DNA of 64,000 nucleotides, taken from positions 1,426,001-1,490,000 of the forward strand of contig NZ_CP157210.1 of the NCBI RefSeq assembly GCF_046736345.1, in the 5' to 3' direction. Shown in pieces: positions 1-9,545 of this stretch. The notes below the pieces were generated by a model that was not told the origin of the DNA, did no database searches, and worked only from the letters and a program-made list of their open reading frames with translations. This DNA is from Hyphococcus formosus (lineage in GTDB: Bacteria; Pseudomonadota; Alphaproteobacteria; Caulobacterales; Parvularculaceae). The translations under genes and the position numbers were made by a program. Each line of letters begins with the position of its first letter. Within the stretch, counting starts at the first letter, position 1.

Positions 1-511
1 GAGGTGCCAATTCTGCTGCCCAACTCCGTGCGAATGATCTGAGCGACGCTTTCGTTGCCGCGTAAGCACTGTAATTCGGCACACCGGCTTGACCTGCAAT
101 CGAACCGATCAAAACAACCGCCCCACCACGCTCCATCGCCGGCAATGACGCCTTTAATGCAAAGACGTGATTGCGCACATTTGTCGTAAAATGGTGATCA
201 AAATGCTGAAGCGAAAAATCATCAAGCGCTAAGGGTTCTGAAACGCCCGCATTCAATATCAACGCATCAATTTTTCGGTGTTTCTTCTGAATATCCGAAA
301 CGACGCTTTCCAAATCATCAATACGGCTAGGGTCTAAAACCACGCCATGCACATTCTTGCCGATATTACTCACGGCCATGTCGACATCATCTTTGTTACG
401 ACTGGTAATAAAAACGATTGCGCCATCTCCAACCAACCGCGCCGCAATAGCAAGGCCAATCCCCTTTGCTCCACCTAAAACGAGGCATATCTTGCCGTTC
501 ATATCACTCAT
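1..511 (-). CDS. Short-chain dehydrogenase/reductase, C-terminus outside window
   Basis: This is an NAD(P)-dependent oxidoreductase of the SDR superfamily with a Rossmann fold. The frame opens MSDMNGKICLVLGGAKGIG, giving the glycine-rich cofactor loop (GGAKGIG) near residue 15. The catalytic YxxxK is visible as YAATK at about positions 45-60 of the window, with a GSIAG serine motif before it. The C-terminal quarter lies off the left edge. ATG at 511 is chosen; an ATG at 502 is an alternative. The gene lies 124 bp downstream of the MFS transporter on the same strand, so it probably ends the esterase-TBDR-transporter series and oxidises or reduces an alcohol or ketone after import. The substrate cannot be told from sequence. 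Confidence 0.85.
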   Translation of the reverse strand, partial: MSDMNGKICLVLGGAKGIGLAIAARLVGDGAIVFITSRNKDDVDMAVSNIGKNVHGVVLDPSRIDDLESVVSDIQKKHRKIDALILNAGVSEPLALDDFSLQHFDHHFTTNVRNHVFALKASLPAMERGGAVVLIGSIAGQAGVPNYSAYAATKASLRSFARSWAAELAP

Positions 512-635
512 ATTATGGTTATCCTTGGCCATTGCGCATTACGACTGCACTCATCAGGAAGGCCAGCGCAACTGTTTTAAGGCGTTAATCAAATACCGAT
601 TGTTTCACCCGAAAGCCCGAAAGACTCTCGACTTT

Positions 636-1955
636 CTAAAATGTTTTTCGATTACTCAGAAGTAAAATGCACACGAATGAAATTGCACATGCGCAGAAGA
701 GGTAAATCGCAATTGATAAGCCTGACTGAAATTGTTCATAAAGCGATGTTGCGATAATCGGTGCGAATCCCCCGCCAACGACAGCCCCGAGTTGGTACCC
801 CATCGAAGCACCCGAATACCGTAAATGAGCCGGGAACAATTCTGCGAATAACGCCGCTTGCGGTCCATACATCATGCTCACAAATGCTAACTCAATCGCG
901 ATTGCTAGGGTAATCAACACGAACGATCCCGTTCCAATTAGCGGGAACAATGCAAAGCTCCAAATACCCGTAAGTATCGCACCGGTCATAAATAATTCCC
1001 GCCGCCCCCACCTGTCAGATAGCCAGCCGGAGGCAATCAGTACCGGTACCATAGTCAAACTTGCGATCATTACCGCGGAAAGCATGACGTCTTTGGGCAA
1101 TTGCAGAGCCGATACGCCGTAGGTGATCACATATGTAATAGCCACATAGAAACAACAATTGTTCGCAAGAAAGGCACCCCCAGCGAGTAAAATCTCCTTC
1201 GGATGATTCAGTGCAGCCTGAAGCACCGGCGATCGTTTTTTTGACGGTGCTGAACTTTGCTCAACGCTGCTCTCAACTTTTTTGAACTCTTCTGTCTCTT
1301 CAAGCCGAAACTGAATATAAAGCCCAATACCGACGAGCCCGATACTCAACAAGAACGGTACGCGCCATCCCCATGCCTGAAAATGTTCTGGCGCAAGAGT
1401 CGCGATTAACACCAAGTACAATAGGTTCGCGAAGACCACACCGACCGGGACGCCGATCTGAACAAAACTTCCATAAAATCCGCGTTTGTCACCCGGTGCA
1501 TTTTCTGTTGCCAGCAAAACCGCACCGCCCCATTGCCCGCCAACAGCGAAGCCCTGAATCACGCGCAATAAAATGAGCAGGCATGGCGCAATCGGACCTG
1601 CATATTCATAAGTCGGCAGTAAGCCAATTAATGTTGTGGCCACCCCCATTATGACCAATGCCGCAACCAAGGCTGTTTTACGACCGACGATGTCTCCAAA
1701 ATGTCCAAACAGCACACCGCCTATCGGCCTGGCAATAAACCCGACCGCAAACGTGCTGAATGCTGCAATCTGCGCAATAAATGGTGATAGATTAGACGGA
1801 AAGAATAGTGTCGGAAAAACCAAGGCCGCCGCCGTTGCGTATATAAAGAAATCATACCACTCAATTGTGGCACCGGCCGCGGCTGTTATGGCCACTTTAA
1901 AATTTGATTTTTCAGTTTTCGTCGTACCCTGATCTACCACGCCGACATTTACCAT
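636..1955 (-). CDS. MFS transporter of the metabolite:H+ symporter (MHS) family
   Basis: This inner-membrane secondary transporter has about 12 membrane segments. The first segment carries the GATIEWYDFFIYATAA signature typical of MHS-type symporters (the shikimate, alpha-ketoglutarate and proline/betaine group). An MFS loop follows (GHFGDIVGRK), and a second copy lies mid-protein (SDRWGRRELF). I start at ATG 1955, where GGGG(A) stands about 9 bases upstream and the N-terminus then has the usual MHS length. An upstream ATG at 1997 would add 14 residues without a clear ribosome-binding site. It follows the TBDR on the same strand and probably carries the small carboxylate released by the exported esterase across the inner membrane. 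The substrate is inferred only from context. Confidence 0.9.
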   Translation of the reverse strand: MVNVGVVDQGTTKTEKSNFKVAITAAAGATIEWYDFFIYATAAALVFPTLFFPSNLSPFIAQIAAFSTFAVGFIARPIGGVLFGHFGDIVGRKTALVAALVIMGVATTLIGLLPTYEYAGPIAPCLLILLRVIQGFAVGGQWGGAVLLATENAPGDKRGFYGSFVQIGVPVGVVFANLLYLVLIATLAPEHFQAWGWRVPFLLSIGLVGIGLYIQFRLEETEEFKKVESSVEQSSAPSKKRSPVLQAALNHPKEILLAGGAFLANNCCFYVAITYVITYGVSALQLPKDVMLSAVMIASLTMVPVLIASGWLSDRWGRRELFMTGAILTGIWSFALFPLIGTGSFVLITLAIAIELAFVSMMYGPQAALFAELFPAHLRYSGASMGYQLGAVVGGGFAPIIATSLYEQFQSGLSIAIYLFCACAISFVCILLLSNRKTF

Positions 1956-2120
1956 CGCCAATTTCCCCACTAAATAATTTGCATGCGGTAATTTCATACC
2001 ACTGTCATTGAATAACTATTGCTCGCCTATTCATTGCATCGAATAGGTACCCACTTGGCGCGTTGAACTAGTAACCTCGCAGTGGTGCAAAACTAAAATC
2101 CATGCGACGGTCTCAACGCC

Positions 2121-2156
2121 CTCCGGATTACTCTCAAGAACGTCGGTAATCCGGAG
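2121..2156 (-). terminator. Inverted repeat downstream of TBDR gene
   Basis: A perfect 11-bp inverted repeat (CTCCGGATTAC / GTAATCCGGAG, 14-nt loop) begins 14 bp after the TBDR stop codon. No strong T-run follows on the minus strand, so it may be a weak terminator or a 3'-end stabiliser that lowers transporter expression relative to the receptor. Confidence 0.45.
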
Positions 2157-2169
2157 TGACTAATTCAAT

Positions 2170-4350
2170 TTAGTAACGATAGTTGACCTGTATCCCGAAC
2201 TCACGACTTGGCTGAAGTGTACCTGCGGCCATTGAATTTAGGACGGTGGAATAAACCAATCCACTGCCATACGCCGCAGAGTCGGTCAGGTTTCGCCCAT
2301 AAAGACCAACCTGCCATTTCCCATTTGGCAGCGTATAATTTGCGTACGCATTTAACCGTCCGGCAGGACCTTGCGATACTTCGGGAAGATTGAATTCAGA
2401 AAAGTAAACTGTACTTTTCCAATCAAATCGAACACCGAGGTTCAATTCGCCGCCGTTTGCTAAAGGCGTATTATATTTTGGTTCTATACCGACCATAAAT
2501 TTGGGGGCGTTCGGCAACCTATTGCCGGAAAGATCCAGATCACCAAGGGACTCTCGCGCAGGGTCGCCGGTTATAAAATTATTGAACGTTGCATCCAACC
2601 AGCCGCCATCAAGTTTAAGCGTAAACTCCGGTGTCAAATGGAGAGCAAATTCTGCTTCAGCGCCGTTAATTGTCGCCTGCGCGGCATTCGTAACGCTAGA
2701 GCCCGAACCATCCTCAACGGTGAACCGAATTTGATATACTTGTAAATTTTCATAGTTCATCCGGAACAATGCGAGATTGCCGGTCAGAAGCCCATCAAAG
2801 TAGGAGCCCTTTAGACCAAGTTCCCACATCGAATTTGATTCTGGCTCGAAGGTACTATTGTTATTGAACCCGCCCCCTTTGAAGCCGGTTGCATATTTTA
2901 CATAACCCGTTCGATTATATCCAAAGTCGTATGATGTTCCGACCTCGAATGTTGGCTTAGACCAGTCCATTGCGGTTTCGGCCGTAACCGCGCCCGCTAC
3001 AGATAATTGTGTATCTTGCTTTTTATCCTTGGTGTATCGCGCGCCGCCGAATATTTTCCACGCCGGAGTAATCTCATATTTTGCGTGCCCGAAGAACGCG
3101 TAAGATTCGGTATCAACTGTATTGGGGTTACCGATCGGAAAAGGAACGACAAATGGAACTATAGTGAAGCCTTCTGCATATGCGCTGTCATCGTAATAAT
3201 TTGCACCAAGAATATATGTAAGGCGACTTGAGTCGTCCGAGCTGAATAATATTTCAGCCGTGGTCGTTTCCCGCTTAACAAAACGATCATAATCAATGTA
3301 TTGTACGGCCGTTCCGTCCCCGTCCACAATTCTGGAATTTTCGGATTCACGTCTGGTGACTGTACCACTGAGCGAGCCAAACCCAATATCCCAATCCCAA
3401 AAGAGCCCTGTGCTCCACTCCATCAACTTCACTTCGCCCTGGTTTACGGCAATCTCGGAGTCACCGGGCTTGGCCATAAACGTATCCTCGAGCGGTACCG
3501 GAAGGTCATGCGCCACCTGCCCCGCATAGTAATATGGCGCACCAGCAGTATTGGACTCCTGATACTGACCAAGAATACGCGCGCTAAATGTATCTGTTGG
3601 TCGCCATTCAAACTGAAGCCTGCCCGCAAAGTCATTTTTATCGTTCAGTCGACGCGGGCCTGTTGGGGCAATATTTTTTACATCACCTCTGCGATAAGTT
3701 TGCTCGAAGGCAATTCGTCCCAGTAACGTTCCATCTCCACTAATTGGACCACTAGCGAAGCCTTCGACGTGCTCGCCAGCTGGCAGTCCAGCTGATGCAC
3801 TAAGACCAAACTCCGGATCATCGGTCGGTGTATTGGAAATGATATTTACCGCCCCACCGGTCGCATTTCTTCCAAACAGGGTCCCCTGAGGACCGCGCAA
3901 CACTTCGACCCGTTTCACATCAAAAAGGGTAGCCAGCGCCAATCCGGGATCAGCCACATACGCTCCGTCTACATGGAAACCAACACCCGGATCACTTGAA
4001 ATCCCTTGTAGGTTTGTACCGATACCCCGGATCGCAATATTTGTGTTATTACCATTAAACCCAAAATGGACGTTCGGGCTTTGTGTTACGAGATCAGGAA
4101 AGGTCTGAATATTTGCTTCCCTCAACTGCTCACCACCATATGCAGAAACGGCAATGGGTGTCTCTACAAGGGTCTCTTCCCGGCGAGACGCAGTAACAAC
4201 AACCTGATCGTGATTGGTTGACGCATTGGCGACATTCTCGGTTGTAACATCTTGTGCAAACGCCAATCCCGCTGCGCTCATGACACCTACAGATGCTGCC
4301 GAATACAAACTTAATTTATATAAATTGAATTTTGTAGAATTATAGAACAT
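2170..4350 (-). CDS. TonB-dependent outer-membrane receptor (no STN domain)
   Basis: This protein of about 726 residues is a TBDR that imports a substrate across the outer membrane using TonB energy. It opens with a signal peptide ending near AGLAFAQ. A TonB-box-like stretch follows (DQVVVTASRREE), then the plug with RGIGTN and VEVLRGPQGTLFGRNATGGAVNI. A 22-strand-type barrel ends in the aromatic REFGIQVNYRY. The start is ATG 4350, nine bases after GGGAGGGG; a TTG at 4356 is too close to that site. It lies 130 bp downstream of the Tat-exported esterase and upstream of the MHS transporter, so it is probably the outer-membrane entry step for an ester or acyl substrate. Receptors of this subtype in alphaproteobacteria often handle non-iron organics, so an iron chelate is not assumed. 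Confidence 0.93.
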   Translation of the reverse strand: MFYNSTKFNLYKLSLYSAASVGVMSAAGLAFAQDVTTENVANASTNHDQVVVTASRREETLVETPIAVSAYGGEQLREANIQTFPDLVTQSPNVHFGFNGNNTNIAIRGIGTNLQGISSDPGVGFHVDGAYVADPGLALATLFDVKRVEVLRGPQGTLFGRNATGGAVNIISNTPTDDPEFGLSASAGLPAGEHVEGFASGPISGDGTLLGRIAFEQTYRRGDVKNIAPTGPRRLNDKNDFAGRLQFEWRPTDTFSARILGQYQESNTAGAPYYYAGQVAHDLPVPLEDTFMAKPGDSEIAVNQGEVKLMEWSTGLFWDWDIGFGSLSGTVTRRESENSRIVDGDGTAVQYIDYDRFVKRETTTAEILFSSDDSSRLTYILGANYYDDSAYAEGFTIVPFVVPFPIGNPNTVDTESYAFFGHAKYEITPAWKIFGGARYTKDKKQDTQLSVAGAVTAETAMDWSKPTFEVGTSYDFGYNRTGYVKYATGFKGGGFNNNSTFEPESNSMWELGLKGSYFDGLLTGNLALFRMNYENLQVYQIRFTVEDGSGSSVTNAAQATINGAEAEFALHLTPEFTLKLDGGWLDATFNNFITGDPARESLGDLDLSGNRLPNAPKFMVGIEPKYNTPLANGGELNLGVRFDWKSTVYFSEFNLPEVSQGPAGRLNAYANYTLPNGKWQVGLYGRNLTDSAAYGSGLVYSTVLNSMAAGTLQPSREFGIQVNYRY

Positions 4351-4486
4351 AAACAATTGCCCCTCCCTATGGACACTTTGTTACAATTTCCCTCGCGCTT
4401 TATTATGGTCGCGCCTATTTTCGATTAGCGCCTATTAATTCGTATCGGCACTAATTGAATTTCTTCGAAGTTGTTAAACTGCAATT

Positions 4487-5677
4487 TTATGAAAGTGTTC
4501 TTTTTGTGAAATAAGCCAGGTCAGCTGCAGTATCCTGACTAATGTCAGTACACCACGCAGGAAAGACTTCCACCGCATGCGTCGTACCCATAACCTGCCG
4601 ACATCGTGCGGAAACCCCGGACCGTAAAAGTAGCCTATAGAACTCCACCCCCTCATCACGCAAAGGGTCACATTCGTTTACGCTTATGATTGTTGGGGGA
4701 AATCCTTCCACATCCTCTTGCTTAGCAAATGCGGGCCAGGCCAAGACGTCTTGAGATTGAAACGCCTCAATACCGTAGGCCATCAGCCCACGATTATTAT
4801 AAAGATGCAGAAATATGCCGTTATTTTCGATTGTTGATGGATATTTTGGGTCTGGGTATTTTCCCGCAATATAGGGGCACATGGCATATAGCCCCTTGAT
4901 CAGGTCAAGCTTTTTCTCTCGCTTAAGCGATAACCCCGTGGCGAGAGCGAGATTTGCCCCGCCACTATCACCAGCGATCACAACCGCATCCTCATCAATG
5001 TTGAGTTGTGCTGCATTGGCGCACAGCCACTTCAAACCGCTCACACAGTCATTTAAACCTGCGGGAAATGGCGCAACTTCAGGTGAGGATGAGGCGCGCA
5101 AGCTATTGCGGAAGTCGACCATTGCAACGGCAACACCCTGAGCGGCGATAATGCGGGCCCATGCCTGGTAATTTCCATCAAAGCAGGACCCCGTCATCAT
5201 GCCGCCACCATGTATGTAATATACACACGCTAGCCGATCAGCATTATCAGGCCGGATGAAGCTTATCTTTACCGAGTTTCCATCGGGGTCGGATTTGAAG
5301 GTCAATACTCGTTGCGACAACCCAGCAGAGGGCGCGACTTCTTCCGTGTTCATCTGAGCACGCGATGCTTTTAACGCCTCTGCTCGCTCTGCCGCTGCTT
5401 CACTCTCCTGTTCAGCAAGTAGATCTTCGCGACTTAATACATCCGTACCCGGCGTGGCGCGCAACCGCTCACCTAAAGCCGACTTGATCCGCGGATCAAT
5501 TCGCGGGTCGATGAGAGGATTTCTTGTCGGCTGTAAATTTGAGACACATCCCCCATCGCTCGCCTCATTAAGGGGCGCCTTCGCGCTGGCTGCACCAATA
5601 GCCACCCCTGAAACGGCACCGCCAATTAACAATTCGCGACGACTCGGCGCGCGCAGCGAAATCGAAGATTTTGCCAT
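4487..5677 (-). CDS. Tat-exported alpha/beta hydrolase, HSL-type esterase
   Basis: This 396-residue carboxylic-ester hydrolase is predicted to be exported. The N-terminus has a twin-arginine signal (SRRELLIGGAVSGVAIGAAS). The catalytic core shows the HSL-family oxyanion motif HGGGMM near residue 157 and the nucleophile motif GDSGGAN near 235. The acid is in ECDPLRDEG near 336 and the histidine in THAVEVF near 367, so the triad is complete. A region of about 60 residues before the core is rich in Ala, Glu and Arg. It is the first gene of the minus-strand series leading to the TBDR, transporter and SDR. It is divergent from a second Tat-exported esterase at 5968, with which it shares the promoter region. 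Confidence 0.88.
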   Translation of the reverse strand: MAKSSISLRAPSRRELLIGGAVSGVAIGAASAKAPLNEASDGGCVSNLQPTRNPLIDPRIDPRIKSALGERLRATPGTDVLSREDLLAEQESEAAAERAEALKASRAQMNTEEVAPSAGLSQRVLTFKSDPDGNSVKISFIRPDNADRLACVYYIHGGGMMTGSCFDGNYQAWARIIAAQGVAVAMVDFRNSLRASSSPEVAPFPAGLNDCVSGLKWLCANAAQLNIDEDAVVIAGDSGGANLALATGLSLKREKKLDLIKGLYAMCPYIAGKYPDPKYPSTIENNGIFLHLYNNRGLMAYGIEAFQSQDVLAWPAFAKQEDVEGFPPTIISVNECDPLRDEGVEFYRLLLRSGVSARCRQVMGTTHAVEVFPAWCTDISQDTAADLAYFTKRTLS

Positions 5678-5768
5678 TTTCCATCCCTTTTATACCCTCG
5701 GCTTTGCCGCCGACGTGACTTCGTTTCTCGAGTCACAATCGAAGTATGTCTCCAAATCAAACTGATTT

Positions 5769-5802
5769 CAACTTATTTCTTTTCTCAAAGAGAAATAAGT
5801 TG
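5769..5802. promoter_or_regulatory. Perfect 12-bp inverted repeat, candidate operator
   Basis: CAACTTATTTCT and AGAAATAAGTTG form a perfect palindrome with a 10-nt spacer in the 290-bp divergent region between the two exported esterases. Its right edge touches a consensus-like TTGACA. That is the expected place for a repressor or activator acting on one or both directions. The TetR protein at 9546 is a plausible binder, by inference only. Confidence 0.55.
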
Positions 5803-5831
5803 TTGACAGCCACGGGCCGCCACTTCAATAG
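5803..5831 (+). promoter_or_regulatory. Candidate sigma-70 promoter for the type-B carboxylesterase
   Basis: A perfect -35 hexamer TTGACA at 5803-5808 is followed, after 17 bases, by the poor -10 hexamer CAATAG. A 5' leader of about 130 bases would precede the ATG at 5968. The weak -10 suggests activator dependence or a misjudged -10. Confidence 0.35.
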
Positions 5832-5967
5832 TAATTGCAGGGACTTATGCAGCTTAACGGCCGCCCTCCACGTCGCAAACTATAAAAGCGACCACAAAAA
5901 AAACCGATTGCACAGCGATAAAAAATCGGGATTGAGGGGCACGCTGATTAAACAGGGAGGAATATAG

Positions 5968-7566
5968 ATGCTGTTTCACCGACGCGAATTGCTGGGTAAA
6001 GGAATTGCTCTTGGTGCGAGCTTAACGGTGCTGGGCGGAAGAGCGTCGGCAATTTCAACAAAGGACTTATTTCCAATTGTCGAAACTGAAAACGGGAAAC
6101 TAAGAGGATTTACAAGCGGCGGCGTTCACGCCTTTAAAGGCGTTCGATATGGTGCCGACACATCGGGGAAAAACCGGTTTATGCCCCCGGCCCCACCCCC
6201 AAAATGGGCAGGCATTCAAGATGCTTTAGACTATGGTCAGGTTCCGCCCCAAGGGCCTGATAGTCGTATTCGCGATTACGCCGGTCTCATTACGTTCGAT
6301 GTGTTACCGGGCGGTATGGGCGAGGATTGTTTAAATCTGAATATCTGGACACCTACATTAGATCAGAATGCCAAGCGACCAGTAATTTTGTCTTTGCATG
6401 GTGGCGGGTTTTCATTCGGGTCGGGCAATCAATCCGTGTTTGATGGAGAAGCTCTTGCGCGATACGGAGATTGCATTGTTGTCACGGTCTCTCATCGCCT
6501 TGGGGCTTTTGGGTTTATTAAATTATCCGATCACGATAAAAATTTCGCCACATCCAGCACCGCTGGCATGCAGGATCTCGTTGCAGCTTTGCGCTGGGTT
6601 AAAACAAATATCGAATCCTTTGGCGGAGATCCAAATCGGGTTTTGATTTTTGGTCAGTCCGGTGGCGGGGCAAAAACCTCAACGCTGATGGCTATGCCCT
6701 CGGCGCAGGGGTTATTCCATCGAGCCGGGGTAATGAGTGGAAGCCTGCTGCGCTCACAATCTCAAGAAACTGCACAGGAAAACACACACCTCCTAGCCAA
6801 AGAACTAGGAATAGGAAAGCGCGACCTTGCGAATAAACTTCAACAGCTCTCGTTTCAGGACCTGCTCGCAGCTCAGCTAACGATTACAGCCATCCCCGGT
6901 CGGCGATCAGAACGGCAATTTGCTCCGTCCATCGATGATGAATTGCCTACAGATCCATTTGATCCGAGTGCGCCTGATATATCAAAAGATATTCCAATGA
7001 TTATTGGCACAACGTTAGATGAATGGACCTTCCTGTCTGAAGAATTCGACCTAAGCGAAGCAAGTTTACTCGAAACCATTAACGAAAAGGTCGGCGAAGA
7101 CAACGCCGCTGACCTATTATCAATGTATCGCGACGAAGATTTTTCTGCGAGCCCTTATATCATCCAAGGCAGATATCTCGCCGATTCAGTGACACGGGTG
7201 AGAGCAAATCTCCAAGCAGACCGAAAGGCCGCACAAGGCGGCGCACCTGTCTGGACATATCTGTGGTCGGCCCCAAGTCCCGCTTTTGGTGGTCGGTACG
7301 GCGCAACACATTCTGCTGATCTCGGCCCTAGCTTTCGCAACCCGCAAACACCCCTAAGTGGCGCAACCATCGAAAGCGCCCGTCTGGCTGATCAAATCTC
7401 GTCATGCTGGGTATCCTTTGCAGCAACGGGAAATCCGAACCATGACCTCATTCCTCACTGGCCAAACTTCAACAGTGAGGATCGATCAACCCTGATATTT
7501 GATCGCAGAACACATGTAGAGAATGATCCAAGGTCATCTTTCCGGACATATTGGGAAAGCACCTAA
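5968..7566 (+). CDS. Tat-exported type-B carboxylesterase
   Basis: This 532-residue serine esterase belongs to the acetylcholinesterase/para-nitrobenzyl-esterase fold group. A Tat signal (HRRELLGKG, then a hydrophobic run to RASA) predicts periplasmic export. Hallmarks are EDCLNLNIWTP, the oxyanion HGGGF near residue 142, the nucleophile elbow GQSGGG near 229, an acidic residue in the DEW region near 350 and the histidine in THSADLG near 447. The ATG is preceded by AGGGAGGAATATAG, a strong ribosome-binding site. It shares a divergent promoter with the HSL-type esterase, so the pair may act together on esters brought in by the TBDR at 2170-4350. Its carboxylic product would suit the acyl-CoA ligase gene downstream. 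Confidence 0.92.
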   Translation: MLFHRRELLGKGIALGASLTVLGGRASAISTKDLFPIVETENGKLRGFTSGGVHAFKGVRYGADTSGKNRFMPPAPPPKWAGIQDALDYGQVPPQGPDSRIRDYAGLITFDVLPGGMGEDCLNLNIWTPTLDQNAKRPVILSLHGGGFSFGSGNQSVFDGEALARYGDCIVVTVSHRLGAFGFIKLSDHDKNFATSSTAGMQDLVAALRWVKTNIESFGGDPNRVLIFGQSGGGAKTSTLMAMPSAQGLFHRAGVMSGSLLRSQSQETAQENTHLLAKELGIGKRDLANKLQQLSFQDLLAAQLTITAIPGRRSERQFAPSIDDELPTDPFDPSAPDISKDIPMIIGTTLDEWTFLSEEFDLSEASLLETINEKVGEDNAADLLSMYRDEDFSASPYIIQGRYLADSVTRVRANLQADRKAAQGGAPVWTYLWSAPSPAFGGRYGATHSADLGPSFRNPQTPLSGATIESARLADQISSCWVSFAATGNPNHDLIPHWPNFNSEDRSTLIFDRRTHVENDPRSSFRTYWEST

Positions 7567-7781
7567 CGATATCTTGGGGGCATCCTACCGCGAGCGATGA
7601 AATACATCTTCAACCAAAAGCGTTCTTATGAATAAAGGCTTTTTCTCTGCCCAACAGCGCATTGCAGCGCTCGTTTAAATTAGATGTCGAGTAAATCGAT
7701 GACCGAAAATGCTTGGAAAACATAGTTGTCGCTTGGTTGTCGGCTGGATACTAAGATATAATCAGTGAAGGGAATATTATT

Positions 7782-9431
7782 TTGCTAGGACAAATGCAGT
7801 CGTGGGGGCTAACTGTCGATAAATTCCTCGACCACGCCAAGAAATGGCATGGTCAACGCGAAATTGTAACGCGCAGCATAGAAGGTCCGATAACACGCAC
7901 GAACTATTTCAACGTCCATGAACGCGCAAAGAAGCTTTCAAGTGGGCTTATTGATATGGGTATCAAGCCAGGTGACCGCGTTGGCACGCTTGCGTGGAAC
8001 ACGTCGAGACATCTTGAAGTTTGGTTTGGGACAATGGGAATTGGTGCTGTTTGCCATACCCTCAATCCGCGTTTCACGGCGGATCAATTAGCCTATATTA
8101 TAAATCATGCTTCGGATCTTATAATTTTTACCGAGCACGCTTTCCTTCAGCAACTAGAGTCGATCAGAGAACGCATTCCGAGCGTAGAAAAAATTATCGT
8201 TCTCTCCGACTCTTTGCCAGATAGCGAATCCAGCACGTCGGTAATCAATTACGAAAGTCTGATTGATGGCGGAGATACGGATATCGAGTGGGGTAATTTT
8301 CCAGAGGATACCGCCGCCGGCCTTTGCTATACCTCCGGCACAGTTGGCAATCCCAAGGGCGTATTATATTCGCACAGGTCGAATGTTCTGCACACCTTAG
8401 CAAGCTCCTCGACTGATATTTTTTCCCTCTCCGCAAGAGACGTTGTATTGATATCTGTACCAATGTTTCATGCGAATGCATGGGGCTTGACATTTCTTTG
8501 TCCAGCGATGGGTGCAAAGATGGTGTTACCGGGCCAGAAGCTAGACGGCCCCTCACTCCACGAACTCATCGAAACCGAAGGGGTTACGTTTTCAGCCGCC
8601 GTGCCCACAGTGTGGCAAATGCTTCTCACGCATCTGCGCCAATCTAAATCTAAACTAACGTCACTTACGAGAATACTCGTTGGTGGTGCGGCTGTCCCCG
8701 CTTCTTTAGCACGCGCATACCAGGACGAATTCGGCGTCAAAGTAATTCACGCTTGGGGTATGACGGAAGTTTCACCGATTGGAACGGTTAATACCCCAAC
8801 GGCCGAAACAATTACCCTGAGCGAAGAAGAACAATTTCGCGCTTCATTAAATCAAGGCCGCGCGACGATGTTGACGGATATAAAAATCGTTGATCAAGAC
8901 GGTGAGGATCTTCCTCATGATGGTCTAGCTTCTGGGCGTCTGATGGTTCGGGGGCCCTATGTCGTTGATCGATATTTCGGCGACGCAGCAGATACCGAAA
9001 GACTTGATGACGAGGGCTATTTCGACACCGGCGACATCGCAACGATTGATAAGAACGGGTTTATGAAAATCGTCGACAGGTCAAAAGATATAATAAAATC
9101 TGGCGGAGAATGGATATCATCGGCAGAGATTGAGACGCTCATTCTCTCGCATCCTCATGTTGACCTCGCCGCCGTGATTGGCATACCCCATGAAAAGTGG
9201 ACAGAACGGCCACTTTTGGTGTTAAAGTTGAAGACCGACGCGGAGCGGACCAAAGAGAGCTTCTTATCCTTTTTGGACGGAAAAGTCGCTAAATGGTGGG
9301 TTCCTGATGACGTTGTCTTCGTAAACGATATGCCCGTAGGACCGACAGGCAAAATAGACAAGAAACTCGTTCGGCAATCGCTTGCCGGCTACAAATGGTC
9401 AGAAAACCCGGCGACACATAGCCGCCCCTAG
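7782..9431 (+). CDS. Acyl-CoA synthetase (AMP-forming ligase)
   Basis: This 549-residue cytoplasmic ligase activates a carboxylic acid with ATP and CoA. Motifs in order are YTSGTVGNPKGV (ATP loop, near residue 182), WGMTEVSP (near 324), YFDTGDIA, the hinge region VDRSKDIIKSGGEW and the catalytic lysine motif PTGKIDKK. The opening MLGQMQSW resembles the MLGLMQD start of the medium/long-chain fatty-acyl-CoA synthase family. That favours the TTG at 7782, preceded by GAAGGGA, over ATG 7794. It is clearly paralogous to the ligase at 25241. The acid released by the neighbouring esterases is the likely substrate; its chemical nature is not determined. Confidence 0.9.
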   Translation: MLGQMQSWGLTVDKFLDHAKKWHGQREIVTRSIEGPITRTNYFNVHERAKKLSSGLIDMGIKPGDRVGTLAWNTSRHLEVWFGTMGIGAVCHTLNPRFTADQLAYIINHASDLIIFTEHAFLQQLESIRERIPSVEKIIVLSDSLPDSESSTSVINYESLIDGGDTDIEWGNFPEDTAAGLCYTSGTVGNPKGVLYSHRSNVLHTLASSSTDIFSLSARDVVLISVPMFHANAWGLTFLCPAMGAKMVLPGQKLDGPSLHELIETEGVTFSAAVPTVWQMLLTHLRQSKSKLTSLTRILVGGAAVPASLARAYQDEFGVKVIHAWGMTEVSPIGTVNTPTAETITLSEEEQFRASLNQGRATMLTDIKIVDQDGEDLPHDGLASGRLMVRGPYVVDRYFGDAADTERLDDEGYFDTGDIATIDKNGFMKIVDRSKDIIKSGGEWISSAEIETLILSHPHVDLAAVIGIPHEKWTERPLLVLKLKTDAERTKESFLSFLDGKVAKWWVPDDVVFVNDMPVGPTGKIDKKLVRQSLAGYKWSENPATHSRP

Positions 9432-9438
9432 GCGGCTA
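9419..9438 (+). terminator. Short GC-rich hairpin at ligase stop codon
   Basis: TAGCCGCC and GGCGGCTA pair perfectly over a 4-nt loop that contains the start of the ligase stop codon, followed by TTGGTTCT. The weak T-tract makes it an imperfect intrinsic terminator separating the ligase from the TetR gene. Confidence 0.45.
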
Positions 9439-9545
9439 TTGGTTCTCATCGAACTCCACCGTACTAGTTCGAAAATAAGAAAATTCATTGACCCGTATAA
9501 AAACAGAGAATTAAGCAGGTCGGTAGACAAACAGGAATTCAAGCA

